A DNA stretch of 64,000 nucleotides, from positions 56,773,700 through 56,837,699 of the forward strand of contig JAAALK010000283.1 of NCBI GenBank assembly GCA_019279435.1, read 5' to 3'. Both the position numbers and the translations under genes were made by a program. Below are positions 13,212-25,702 of this stretch, piece by piece. Origin of the DNA: Zizania palustris. Taxonomy: Eukaryota > Streptophyta > Magnoliopsida > Poales > Poaceae. The stretch's first letter is position 1. Each line of letters starts with the position of its first letter. Under the pieces are notes generated by a model, which searched no databases, was not told the origin of the DNA, and saw only the letters and a program-made list of their open reading frames with translations.

Positions 13212-13421
13212 TTCTCTCTATATACACACGAACGGGTCTTGTAATTAATTAGAGGGTAAAATATAAAGAAAATAGATCAAGTACTGATAATATTAGATTA
13301 TTAGTTGCACTGAACAATTCAATAAAAAATAATTAATCACACATGTGTATGATTGCAAATAAATAATTTATATATAAATATAACAATAATATACTATTAT
13401 ACATGTATACCTGGGATTATA

Positions 13422-14273
13422 TCTTAACTATATAAAAGAGACGAGTTACTCATCCGTCCGCTCCTTGCCTCCAGTCTCTTAAAAAACCGTGCCCCATAAA
13501 AACCGTCCGGTTTGTCCGCCCCGAAGCACCCTGTAAAAACCAAACCGTCCGGCCGATTCGCGCGCAGCGCGCCCGCCCGCCTGCCCCGCGGGTTGCCGCG
13601 CGCCCGCCCCTCGGGCCGCCGCCGCGCGCCCGCCGCGCGCCACGCCTCCCGCGCGCTCGGCCGCCTCGCGCCGCTGCAAGCGCTGGCCGGGCGCGCGCTC
13701 GCGCCTCCGTGCGCCGCCGCGCCGCACTGGCCGGGTGGAGTGAGGGGGAGAAGTTTCTAGGGTTAGGGTTTTTGCGTTGGGGCTGCATCATTTTTATACT
13801 ACCGCTTCTGGTGGGTGGCCGTTGGATCAGATCCGACGGCCAGGGTGATCCGGACCGAATCAGGCCCAGGCGGGGAGGCTAATTGCCGGCCTAGGCCCAG
13901 GTTAGACACGCGCGCGCGTGGCACTTTCCTGGCCTGGGCCCAGGTAGAGGCCGGCCTGGCTTATGCGCACTGCTGGGCCGGGCAGTTTACCTCTTGGGCT
14001 GTTTTTTTTTAATTTCCAGAATTTAAGAAATTAATTTTCTGTTTTAATTATTCTCTGGAAATTATGAAAAATGCCCAAAAATAAGATAAAATTAAGTTTA
14101 ATGTGGGGAAAATTTTAGTAAATTTCATCATGTATTGTTTTGAACAATAATATATTATTTTGTTTCTTATCATCACAATATTACTAAATAAATGTATTCG
14201 GCAAATATATTATGTTCTAAATATATTGCCGTTAAAATTATGCATCCGTTGCAACGCACGTGCCTCTCACTAA
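13422..14273 (+). mobile_element. Non-autonomous Helitron, 852 bp
   Basis: The 5' end is TCTTAACTATATAAAAGAG, immediately after an A (13421). The 3' end is CTAA (14270-14273) followed by T. About ten bases before the end is a hairpin-like GC-rich block, CCGTTGCAACGCACG, closely resembling the 3' terminal hairpin of common grass Helitrons. Insertion between A and T without target duplication, 5'-TC, 3'-CTRR and a subterminal hairpin are the defining Helitron features. The first half (13540-13780) is very GC-rich and ends in a telo-box-like TAGGGTTAGGGTTT. That could be a captured promoter or first exon read on the minus strand, but no protein was recognised. No Rep/helicase gene. Confidence 0.7.
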
Positions 14274-15253
14274 TATATATTTATCTGGGGCGGGGGGCAG
14301 AGCCACACCCGGCCCGGCCCCTCGACCCCCAGGGACCGGCCGGCCGGCCCTGGGTCCAACTTAACGTATACTTCAATGCATATATATTTTTATTATTTCT
14401 AAACTAATTAGCACTTGGAGCTCCGTCCTTGAAATAATGCTTTTGTTTCTGCTGATTTCATTTCGTCCGGAGGAATCCAATTCGGCGAGAAGAAAATATT
14501 TGTTGATTATTGCATACTTTGCGATTGATTGGTGTGTCACCAACTCTTCCAGTTTTTACTTATAATTTCATACTACAACCAATTAATGTATACATTTTCT
14601 TATACTTTCTGTGCACAGATTGAGTACATGAATTACAGTCATCTATGACATAATTATGAATAGTCACAGATGTGGAGTCATCTCTGATGGGAGGGAATTA
14701 GACACCATCATATATAGATGGAGGTGTCATCTAATACCGTTCGCAATTACGACCTATCACAAATGATTGTATATTTGTGATTGTTCGGGTAATTACTATA
14801 CGTCACTAATGATATATAATAATTTATAATTACTACTAATCATATATATAGTCGTGGAGTCATCTATAACGGGTGTGGTTCTTCAATGTGTCATCTTAAA
14901 CAATCTATTTTATGAACTATTATATATATAATTATTTAAGATGACTCACAATAACCCTTTACGTATTTTCCAGAGAAATGTGAATGCATGCAGCATATGC
15001 ATAAAATTGGAATTACCAGTAGAAATTTTTACGCATTTTCACAGCCAATGCAAGGAGGCATGCATATATATATATATATATATGCTTGATTTCTCAAACC
15101 ATAAACCGTACATGGATTAGGAACAGAAACTAATATGAAAAATCCTGGAGACCAACAGTTGTTATCATCAGAGGCAAGTGTCAACCCCTTTTGCTTCCTT
15201 TCTCACGTCCAGTTGCAAATTGACAAGCAGCCCCTTCCAGACACATCCAATTA
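14274..15253. other. Upstream flank of the GARP gene; possible CACTA subterminal repeats
   Basis: No gene. Between about 14634 and 14880 short motifs of the type GTCATCTATGAC, GTCACAGATG and GAGTCATCTATAACGGG recur in both orientations, as in CACTA subterminal regions. The ends could not be found. Confidence 0.3.
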
Positions 15254-15261
15254 TATAAATA
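15254..15261 (+). promoter_or_regulatory. Putative TATA box of the GARP gene
   Basis: TATAAATA lies 385 bp before the chosen start codon, just upstream of a pyrimidine-rich stretch (15301-15345) typical of a plant 5' leader. Confidence 0.5.
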
Positions 15262-15368
15262 TACCCCCCTAGCTAGCATGTATATATATATATGTACCCA
15301 CCACCTCTCTCACAACACAACATTAGTATACTCTCCAATTCCCTTGACACTATAGAAAAAGGGAAAAA

Positions 15369-15392
15369 ATGGAGTATATCGATCAGTCTTGA
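15369..15392 (+). promoter_or_regulatory. uORF1 in the GARP 5' leader (7 aa)
   Basis: ATG to TGA, encoding MEYIDQS. It lies 247 bp before the main ATG if transcription starts near the putative TATA box. Confidence 0.45.
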
Positions 15393-15460
15393 AAACTAGT
15401 CAATGTACTGGAATACTTGTCCATTTCTGCTTATTTTATCCCTACATCATTAGTTTGCTT

Positions 15461-15580
15461 ATGCTTCTTCCCCTCCATCTTCCCCCACTATTATTCTCCA
15501 TCACATTCTTCTCTCATCTTCCTCCCTGGTTCCTACTCTCCTACCCCACACATCATTCCAATCCTATCATGGTGGTGTAG
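15461..15580 (+). promoter_or_regulatory. uORF2 in the GARP 5' leader (39 aa)
   Basis: ATG to TAG within the predicted leader, ending 58 bp before the main start codon. It encodes a Leu/Pro/Phe-rich peptide (starts MLLPLHLPPLLF). It could reduce translation of the main frame. Confidence 0.45.
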
Positions 15581-15638
15581 AGAAATAGCTAGGGAGAAGG
15601 GGGAAGAGGAGAGAAGCTAGGGAAGGTTTGTGCAAGGT

Positions 15639-17873
15639 ATGGGAGAGGTGAAGGAGAAGGAGGTGGTTGAGATTTTTGAGCATGATTGTATTGAGAAGAG
15701 ATCTACGGGAAACTCTGTGCCACCGGCCATGGTGCTGGACCTCAACGAGGGGTTCGGTGAGGGCAGCGAGCAAGAGGAACTTGGCGAGGATGTAGACGAA
15801 GAGGAGGAGGATGAAGACGACGACGACGACGGCGATAGCACAAGCGAGGTTGCGGGTTTGGGGAGGAGCTCAAGCAACAACAGCAGCACCAACCACAATT
15901 CCGGGAGCAACAAGGACCATGACATGAACAGCAGCAGCAGCAAGGCCGAGGGCGGCGGCGACAGGGTGCCGACGGTGCGGCAGTACAACCGGTCTAAGAT
16001 GCCCCGGCTCCGGTGGACGCCGGACCTCCACATGGCGTTCGTCCACGCCGTTGAGAGATTGGGCGGCCAAGAGAGTGAGTACGCTAATCTCGTAGATTGT
16101 TAGTTCTTCCCGTGCATTTTTCAGCGTAATTAACATTTCTTTGATTAAATCATCATCTTTGTTAATCTTGTGTCAATCTGTTGGCAGGAGCAACCCCAAA
16201 GCTGGTGCTTCAGATGATGAATGTGAGGGGACTCAGCATTGCTCATGTCAAAAGTCATCTGCAGGTAAAATTAAATCAGATTAATTAGGAAGAACCAAAC
16301 TAGCTAGCTAGCAGTTAGCAGCAGCAAGCAGCTGTACATGTAACATGTACATGCTGGCTGTTTCTTTTCTTCACAGAGCAAGTGTTGGACCTAACCTTTT
16401 TCTTGTTCATCATGTGCATGGACTTTTTATTCAGATGTACAGAAGCAAAAAGCTAGACCACGAGTCTGGCCACGAGAACCCTAGAACGGCCATATCATCA
16501 GGTTTTTGTCTGAATTCTCTTCATTTTAATTAATCTCTCTTGCACATTACTAGCATACAGAGAGTAAAACTAGCCATGACGCAGTTCATTTTCTTAAGCT
16601 TTAAGCTTCTTAATTTTGTCAGTGTTTTCGCCCATGGAGTTCCACATGAGGAGAGGGGACCATCCTTTCCACCACGACATGTTCTTCCAGCGAGCTGCTG
16701 CTGCTGCGGGATCACCGCTCTCCTCTAGGTTGCTGCACGAGAACGGCGGCGGGTTTTTCCCGTCGAGGAATCCCAGCTTGCCGGAGGCCAGTCGCCTCTA
16801 CAGCCTCTTCCAACGCCGGCAGCCTACCATCCAAACCTTCGACTTCAAGAACTGCAATAGCTTCAGGTAAACGAAAGGACATCGTATAAGCACGATCAGC
16901 TAACAACGGTGGCTCTGCGATCATGTCGAAACCCTAACCGATTACCGATCTCTATCTCTTTTTTTGGTGTGTCCAGGAATAAAGAGTGGGCGTACAACCA
17001 GCACGCGGCGGCGAGGGCCGGCGCCGTCAACGACCACGGCCCGGCGAAAGGGCTCATCCACGAGATGATCTTCCGGAAGGACGGCAAGCCGGCGTCGCAC
17101 TTGTTCGACGTGAGGGACACCATCGCCTCCGCGCGGGTGACCTCGGCGACGGCGACCACGGCCGCCGCCGACAGGCTAGACTGCGGAAAGGCCAGCACTT
17201 TCGATTGGATCGGGAGCAGCTCCCGGCCGCTTGTGAGGACAATGTCGGCGGCAGCCACCATGGGCTTTGCAGCAGGCGACCATCTCCGGTGGGGAGGCGC
17301 CGGCAGCGGTAACACGACGTCCTCAGATCCCGTGGTAGTAAGCACCCTTGGTTCCCTTCTCGAGGTACCACTCTTTACATCTAGCTTTTGTATACTGACA
17401 CAGTGACACGTTCTGCTCGTCACAGCTCATAACAATGGAGTTGTGTGTACTTGTGTGTGTCGCAGAGGGCAAAGACGAAAGCTTTCGAGTCGATGCGCGT
17501 TGAGACGGAGGCGAAGGCGACAGCGGCGGAGGGGAACGACTGGACGCCGGAATTGCAGCTAAGCCTGAGCCCGAACGTGGGAAGTGCAGATCGCACTGGG
17601 AGGGGCAAGAAGAGGAAGAGCATTGAGCTCTTGAGCGAGCAGGAGTCCATGGTGGAAAGTGACAAGCAACAGCAGCCGCTCTCGCTGTCGCTGTCGCTCC
17701 GGGGTAGCGACAACTACGGCGGCGTCGGCGGCGGCGAGTGGCGCGGCGAGGATGCCGGGAGGTTAGAGGCAGAGACGACGACGACGACGACGACAGGTAG
17801 CAGCAGTAGCAAGATGGCCGCTCTGGGGCTGAGTACTTTGGATCTGACCATGTCGATCAAGGCATTGGAGTGA
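15639..17873 (+). CDS. GARP/G2-like MYB transcription factor with EAR motifs
   Basis: Six exons: 15639-16074, 16188-16264, 16435-16501, 16623-16866, 16977-17364, 17466-17873. They join in phase with GT-AG introns to give 539 residues. The single MYB-like GARP DNA-binding domain is at about residues 115-178 (KMPRLRWTPDLHMAFVHAVE, then TPKLVLQMMNVRGLS and the SHLQMYRSKKL helix), split by two introns as usual in this family. Four EAR-like repression motifs are visible: LDLNE at 33-37, LQLSLS at 434-439, LSLSLSL at 476-482 and LDLTMSI near the C terminus (529-535). An acidic run (51-66) and Ser/Asn-rich stretches precede the DNA-binding domain. It should act in the nucleus, probably as a repressor; targets are unknown. 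The start is the first ATG in frame; a GTG three codons earlier was rejected. Later exons are less conserved, so their borders are less certain than exons 1-3. Confidence 0.9.
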
Positions 17874-19619
17874 GATCTTTCAAGTACTTGTCCCAAGGCC
17901 TTCCAAAACATGCACACTGCACCATGAGATTAATTATTAATAAGACTGTTAATTTAATTTAACCATGCTTCCAAACCATATATAAATACATATATATATG
18001 TCTTATATGTTCAGTAGTGACATGCAGTATAGCTACTAGGCGGGACTGGTTCTAACTTTCTATACACATATGGTCACATGCATGATCAGTCCAGTTTTTT
18101 GTCTCGGTGTCATCGGGAAGTATATCATATCATATATATGAATTGCATATTAAAATCCACATTACTCGCAAGATTTTTTAATCGTGCAATTAATGTTTGT
18201 CTGATAACTTTTTATACTCTGCAAATTGTGGTCGTAATTAAGCTTTTAGTTGCATGCATGCATTGCCTGAGTTCTCATATAAATGATGATTTCCCTTGAG
18301 TTTTTTTCTTATTTTCTGCAAAAAAATGGCACATAAATTTAAAGTATAGTATATGCACATCTTATTTCATGAACACTGGTGAAGAATAATATAGGATCAT
18401 AATCCATACCATATATATTTCATAAATGATGATATGCAATATGCATGTGATGCACAAGTGCAGAATCATATTTAATGAACAGATCATGTAGATTGACCAT
18501 ATTCGTTCATTATTTAGTTTTCAAATTAAGTTAAACCGTTCAATCTATAAAACAGTTCTAGTCACCCACAGTTAATGCTAAATTTTACACCGAGATGGGT
18601 CATTTCAGCATTTTAAGCAGTGATATACAATGTGAAGTCAAAATTAATCCACGATATATTCATTACATTTTCAGCTGTAACACAACATGCATGGATGTCT
18701 ATTATTCAAGTGAAGCATATACAGGTCAATATATATCACTATATATATATATATATATATATTGTATATATATTGTATTACAAAAGAGATACAGAGATGA
18801 AATAGTAAGATATATATCTAGTATCATCTTTTTTTATGGTCGTTACAAGTGTTTTTAGCTCATTGGGGACATATACGTACCATATTTTCTACGGTGGAAA
18901 TGATATTACTATAACAGATACGAAGTGGCGAAACTAGAGCAAAATTAGAGAGGACACACTTCTCTTACGGATGTATAAACATGTGTCATGGGGTGCAAAT
19001 ATGGTAAAAATTTGATCAAATCTTTTATTTTTCAATTTTTTAGAGGGTGCATGTGCACCCCCAGTTAAACATAGGGGCGAAGCAGATACCACAAATTAAT
19101 GTTACCTTCGTGTACCTCCTAGCTTAAAGGCCCTGAAAATGATCTAAGATTATACATTATTCTGAAGAAAGATAGACATACATGGTGAGATATATATCTC
19201 CCACTGCCACTAGCCAAATTATCTTGCCTGAGTGTTGGTTAGTCCTGCTTAATTATGCGTGGCCTCCTAATATAGCCAATCAGGCCGTAGCTAGCTAGGC
19301 CTATATATCCTAATGCTTTTGGTGAACACACTCTTTATTAATTAGCTACGGGAAACAATATATATTAATTAAATGTCTTTGTCAAACGATTAGATATATA
19401 GATTGATTAGCCGAGTTAGTCAATACACTAACTAGATAAGATCAATACATCGTCCGGCCAGTAGTATGATTTTTATGCTGATTAGGAATATGATGGATGC
19501 CAACCACCTGCAGATATGCAGCTCTCTATATATGCCGGCCAGTGGTGGACGTAAGAATTTCCTAGGACCAGAACAAATAAACACGTACACTAAGGAAGGC
19601 TAGCTTTGGTGTGGTTAAA
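17874..19619. other. Intergenic downstream of the GARP gene
   Basis: 3' flank of the transcription factor, then AT-rich DNA with a TA microsatellite at about 18738-18768. Around 18920-19090 a degenerate repeat with GTGCACCCCCAG resembles a common grass transposon end but was not bounded. No gene seen. Confidence 0.4.
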
Positions 19620-20699
19620 TGCCAGTGCCCGGTACCCGAAAAGCAAGGTTTGTCGAGTGCCCGAGACTTTACCGAGTGCACTACTAAAATCAGTTTATCA
19701 ATTTATGATATCATAAAGTAATGGTCAAAGTTTTAATGACCATGTAAAGTCAATAATTGTTTTTTTGAAAAGAGTAGAGTGCTTACTTATTAGGTAAATT
19801 TTACGCTACACCAGAAATATTGTGAACCATCCATTTATTTTGATCTAATGACATTTTTTACATACAATTTTCAATTTTCAACTCTAATTTTCCAATTTTC
19901 TGTGTTGACTTTCCAATTATCTATCGATCATCAAGTATTAATAATTTTAGTTTATTTTTAATATTAACTAAAATCAATGGTCCAGATTAATCTTAATTAT
20001 TACCTTTTAAGATGTAATGGGTATACCGTAACAGAGATCACTTATTAAATTTGTAGTCAAAGTTAACATAATTCATTTGAAAAATGGATAATTAAGTACT
20101 GTTGGAGTTCATGAACCTATTTCATCACATTGCAGAATATATAACTGCATGGAGTGGAGTAGGGGCCGGCATCCGATGTACACATAGTCATGACCTAGCG
20201 TTTCAATTAGATGACACATACCGATGAAAGTTGATATATAATGTACATGTTTATAGGGATAAATTAAACTGTATATATTATAAGCCTAACAAATAGCTTA
20301 TTAGTCCAAATGATCTAAGTAATGCTGATGGTTTAAGTTTTTTTTTTTTGGAAAAACTCGTATTTTTTGAAGTGTGATAAGAATAATCCGCAGTGATAAT
20401 CTAACAGATAAGCTAAAAAATAAAAATACGCCCTAATGTGATTGTCTTAGTTTACTTGCTTGGTCTGTCTGTACATACGTACGTATTCGTACGTACATGC
20501 GGTCGAACTTGCTTGGACCTGTAATTACTAGCGAGCTTATAATTTTTCTTTAATTTTTATTTAAGGGGCAGCTTCAGAACCTGTAAGTCTGTAACTGATG
20601 ATCAGTTCAGAAAACGAAACATATATAGGAAAAATAGCAATCTCAAACTGCGGCAAGCATGCATATAAACAAATTAAACCAAACACGTACAGAAGGGTC
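19620..20699. other. Intergenic; short CACTA-like motifs at left end
   Basis: At 19635-19690 the text GTCGAGTGCCCGAG...CCGAGTGCACTACTAAAA resembles grass CACTA subterminal repeats. The rest is AT-rich with no recognisable gene. Confidence 0.35.
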
Positions 20700-21830
20700 A
20701 AGCAAGCAAGCTGCTAATTAAACACGCCTTAATTCTGGCACGCGTCAATTTCAACGATCAACTTCTTTGGCACTGCTACTTCCCTACCCTCTTCCCTTAA
20801 TTTCAGGATTGGTAGTAGAACATACTGTTGTTCCCCCTCCACTGACCTGTCACCTCGCCTGCGAGTCCCTGCCCCTCCAGAAGAACACAAAAAGTAGGCG
20901 ACTGTGAACAATCAGGAGGCGCCTGTTTGAAGAATGTATATGAAGGTCTCTTCAACCTTGCATGCATGCAATGCAGTGAGAAATCAAACACGCGATCGAT
21001 TCAAGATAGCTGTTCTATGCATCAGCGTCACCCGGACTTTTCAGCAGCTTGCATTGTGTGTGTAGGTAGGTCAGGCGAGCTACCAGAGTAGCAGTACGTG
21101 TAGAGAGCTAGCTGCCGCAAATGCATGTGCGTGCTTGAGAGATGGGAATTTGGAGCGAACCGAGCTAGCTCGAGATGTCGACGAGGGGACTCACTGTAGA
21201 ACATTAACCACCGAGGGGGCCATTGGGGCAGCGAAGTGACAGCCATCTGACCAATGCATAGCATGCAGGGCCATGTCGCCGTGCCATGCAGCGCGCAACA
21301 GAATGTCGCCGTCGTGTCACCGCTGGTGAAAAAACCTTGACCTTTTCTGGGTGCCGCGAGACACGCTCGCAAATTCATGGCCGCTACGACTTTGCTAGCT
21401 AGCTAGCTGCTAGACACAAGATGCATGCAGGTCGGTGCAGTGCTGCAGGCTAGCTGCCGAGCTTGCAGAGAGACGACGACGACGCATGCATGCATGCATG
21501 CATGCGTGATGGGCTCGGCTCGATCGGCTCCAACCCGCGGCGCTAAAATTTACAGCTCGCGAGGGAGGAGCGCGCGACGAGGTATAGTACTCGCGCCGTC
21601 GCGTGCATATATGCAGAGCGGCGCGGCGCGCGGCGGCCACCACACGAACCCGCTCTGCGACTCTGGGACGCGCCGACTAGTAGTGGACCGTTTCGCCGGC
21701 CGGCAGCGTGCCCCACGCTTGACTTGGGAGTTTGGCGCGGAGCCTCCGGGTCTATACTGACTGAGTGACTGATCACTCTGGCGTTTTGAACTGCCAGTTT
21801 TTTTCAAAGAGGTGGACGACGGATGTTGAC
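20700..21830. other. GC-rich island of unknown origin
   Basis: This block is clearly richer in G+C than its surroundings and includes a (GCAT)n run near 21485-21507. Short open frames occur on both strands (up to 116 codons, 21028-21378 minus) but none resembles a known protein. It could be a gene fragment carried by the neighbouring CACTA-like DNA, or a promoter/first-exon remnant. Confidence 0.3.
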
Positions 21831-22569
21831 GCAGCGGCGGTCCGGCGACATATATACATGTGAGAATAATGTCAGATTAGCAAACATCTCGTGGGCTCAT
21901 AATTTTTATCTTATTAAAATATAATCCCAATAATTTTTCATAAGTTTTTTGATACAGAATCTTGACCATTTTTTCAATATGTATCAGTAAAAAAAATACA
22001 AAGTTAATATATATAAAATTATGTTCAAAAATAATATATAATACTGAAATTATATTTTTTAGCTTAATTATTAATAAAAAGCTAGCTCCGGCGCCTAGCT
22101 ACCTACCACATATCCATGGTGACGGCGCGTCGGACGACGTGTTTCCCATCGAAGTAGAAATAAGAGGTATATATAAAAAATTGCTTAAGGTGCGTTGTAA
22201 CAAAATAAATAATTAATGTTTTCTACTCATGTATACTATACACACCGATGAAATTTATCCATGTGTCACCATCTTATCTCCTCAAGTCTCTTTAACCATT
22301 GTAAAATTGAACTTATTAGTTATTGCCAACTATAATGGATCCTACCCTTATTTTCATCTGAGACATAAGCAGGACGTGCGCGCCAGCTGAGTGTCAATAC
22401 AGAAAACACAAATTCGCAAGTGCCAAAATTTTTGCAATTATTATCTGGGGCGCTAAGTAAACTATAAATATTCAGCGAACAAATTATTTACTAAGGGTCC
22501 TAGGAAAATACACTCGATAAAGATGAGTAGTAACAGATATCGCGACAACGTGTTTGGGCAGGCAAAAAA

Positions 22570-24200
22570 ATTTCAAGTTTGCCAAGTGTTTTATTAAAAA
22601 ACACTTAGCAAACCCGGAGGTTCACTTAGTGTTTTCTGGAAAACACTCAGCAAACCAAAAAAGTCAACATTTTGTGTGAAAAAATGTTTCGAGCCTTGAA
22701 ATTTGGTTATAGCTTGAAATTTTTTCTACAGCCAAAATATAACATATCTTATTTCATGGAAAATTTTCGCATTTTTAGATCAGTTTGCTATTTTAAATTT
22801 ATTAAGTATATTCCTTGGATTTAAACTGAAATAAGTGAAATTTGAACAGCAAGTGCCTAAAATAATGAACCAAAAATTATAGAAAAAAGCATATTCCTAT
22901 TTTTAGTTCATTTTTAATTATCATCCACTAAATTGAAATAAATTTTGAAAAAATTAGGTTGCGACACTCGATCAACAATGTAAAGCTTAATTGTTTTTTA
23001 ATTCTAAAAAACCAAAAGATGTCTGAAAAACCTGAAACTTGTTATAGTGTTATGATATGATACGTGTATATTACGATAATAAATTTAAAATGTTTTGAGA
23101 AAGTTTTCACATAGGATATTAAGGAATCGGACTCTCAAAGGAGGAATTAGGGGTTAGAGATGAATGAGTTAGGTTTGAAAGTGAATCGATGGTTATATTT
23201 TATTTGAACTTGACATTTTTTCACAATCAAAATACAACATAAATAATCTCATATAAAAATTTGGTATTCTTCTGGGTTAATTTACTGTTTTTAATCCATT
23301 AAGCGTGTTTGTAGGATTTATATTGAAATATGTCAAATTTGAACTGCAAGTGCATAAATAATGAACCAAATTTGTAAAAATAATAATATTCATGTTTTTA
23401 GTACATTTGTAGGCCTCACTCACTAAATGTGAATAATGTTTGAAAAATCTAGGTTGCGATACTCAAACATGGAACTCAATGTTTTTTTAAAATTCTAAAA
23501 AATCAAATGCGGTCTGAAAAACATGAGACCTATCAAAATATTATAATATGATACATAGATACTATGATAAAAATTAAAAAAATATCTTAAATTTAGATTT
23601 CGACGAGTGTCTTAAATTTGGCACTCGACAAATCTTTTTGTCACAGTCGGTGCCAAGATTCCAAAAATTTGAATGTGGCTTCAAAAATTTCACCCCTCTC
23701 TTTAAATGTGCACACCACTGGGACCATGCTTCATCACGATCGGCGCCACATATCACCCACGCAGTACATGCATCACAACCGTGCCCCGCCCCTCGTCCTC
23801 ATCACCGCCCCACCCATCGTCGTCCTCTGCCCTTTTCATCGCCACACTCCACCCTGTCTGTTATCATGTCACATTCTTTTCCGCATAGCGCCCCCATCAT
23901 CATCTCATCGTGCCCCCGTCGTTGCTCACCATCACCGCGCGCTGCACAATCTACTCGTCTTACCACGTTGTGCCCGCTAGGCGTTCGACAAAATATTGCC
24001 TCCTTTTTTATTTTTTGTTTCCTTGTTTATAAAGTGCTAATTTTTTACATTCAACAAACCCACTGTCGTATTTGTTCAGACACCATGAAGTCACTTTTTT
24101 ATTGAGTGTCCGATAAAAAATACTCTCGACCGCCGAGTGTAAAATGGGTTTCGCCGAGTACCCGTGGCACTCGATGAACCGTTGTTTTCTCGTTGTGGTT
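22570..24200. mobile_element. CACTA (En/Spm)-like remnant with subterminal repeats
   Basis: Repeated motifs around TTTGCCAAGTG, AACACTCAGCAAAC, GGCACTCGACAAA and GCCGAGTGTAAAATGGG occur in both orientations, typical of CACTA subterminal repeats in grasses. The right edge, GTTTTCTCGTTGTG near 24183-24196, is on the other strand a degenerate form of the CACTACAAGAAAAC-type terminus. No transposase was recognised and the left end is not defined. Confidence 0.45.
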
Positions 24201-25702
24201 GTTCTCACTGTTCAAGAAGCTCATCGATCTAGAGGTGACGCTGACGGCTACACATAGTGTGGCTCTTCTTTGATTGACCGGTACATCTATTTTTTGTGGA
24301 CAAATTATCCATGGAAACATGCTCCTGAACGGATCTAAATTGTGTTCTCTGCTCCATAGCTAGGCCAGGCTCATGGTAGGAAGTCAATGTTAGAATTTAT
24401 AGACTTTAAATTAAACATTGGACTATTCATGATTACCCTTTATGCGGAATAATGCACTAAACTAACCGGAATTGGATTAATACATGAGTAGCATGTAACC
24501 ATGTTCTTCTCTGTATTGGTCGGTGTAGATTATCTTCAAGCGATTGAAGAGTGGAGTCAGCCTTGTGGATGCCATCTACACTGTCCTTGGACAGTTCATC
24601 AAAGTCCCTCCAATGCAGTATAAGGATTAGAGAATTTGTGGACTGGACTATATATCGTGACAAAAAGTTATCTAATGCTCGATAAGAAGCTCCATTTTAT
24701 AGTGAGCGTTGCAAAAATCAAGGACTCTCTGTATAGAAAGTAAAGCACCTTCCGATTATGCTACTCACATTAGAAGGAAAGAGATCGAACCATAAAAGAA
24801 AAGATCTCAGATGAGGAAAGTTATTAGAAGGAAAGATATCAACCCACTAAGCACATGTTGGGTTAGGAGGGGATTGAAGGAGATTGCAGTATAAATCCTC
24901 TCCAATTTCCCTTAATCTCCTTACCTAAGGGGATTAATCGAACAGGCCCTAAGGAAAGTTCTTTACATGGAAAGTCATTAGAAGAAAAGATAGCAACCCA
25001 TTAAGGAAAGAATGGAAAATCATTAAAGGAAAATATATCAACCCATTAATTAAGAAAAATCTTTACATGAAAAGTCATTAGAGGGAAATATATCAATCCA
25101 TAAGGTAAGTCTTTACATGGAAAGTTATTAGAGGGAAATAATCATTATTATAAAAGGAATGATCTTATTATTTTAGAAACTTATTAATTGCTGGTCATTA
25201 TACCAATATACTGAATTCTATATTAGTAAGATCGACTTCCTAACCGTCAAGAGATCGAAGTTGGACAATGTGTATTCCCTCTGTAAAGGCGTCAACTCAA
25301 AATGAGCTTTGACAAGCTTCAAATATTGCATTTGGCATGTGAGTTTGTTTCATTACTTTAGTGTTGCATCTCTTTTTTTTTTGAAAGAAGAGAACATTTC
25401 ATTGTAACAAAGTTCAACGCAGTCGCCGTTCCAGACCAAGAAGCATGGCAAACAAGTTACACGCAACTTCGACGCACTGATCGATTCGTTGCGCCATAGC
25501 TTCTGGTGACGACAGCTACTCCGAAATTAGAAGGTAATTCAAGCATTAACTACGCTCCTGCAGCTTGCTACACACTTACACAATCCTAGCAAAGCACTCT
25601 TACAAGAAGCTAAGCTAAACTCTGTGATATGTGTTCATAGAACTCCATTGTCAACGTCTTTGAAATCTGTGTCTTCCAAGATGCAAAGCAGCAGCAGTAG
25701 CC
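24201..25702. other. Intergenic with degenerate tandem repeats
   Basis: Apart from the repeats at 24760-25150, no gene was seen. A small hairpin at about 24850-24955 (GGGTTAGGAGGGGATTG...CGAACAGGCCC) resembles a short grass MITE. Confidence 0.4.
24760..25150. repeat. Degenerate 45-55-bp tandem repeat
   Basis: About seven imperfect copies of a unit containing GGAAAGTCATTAGAAGGAAA and ATCAACCCATTAAGG, interrupted by the short MITE-like hairpin near 24850-24955. Confidence 0.7.

Noticed and set aside
13450..13791. 113-codon Arg/Ala/Gly-rich frame on the minus strand and overlapping frames
   Set aside because: Low-complexity translation of a GC-rich segment inside a Helitron; no motif or conserved structure.
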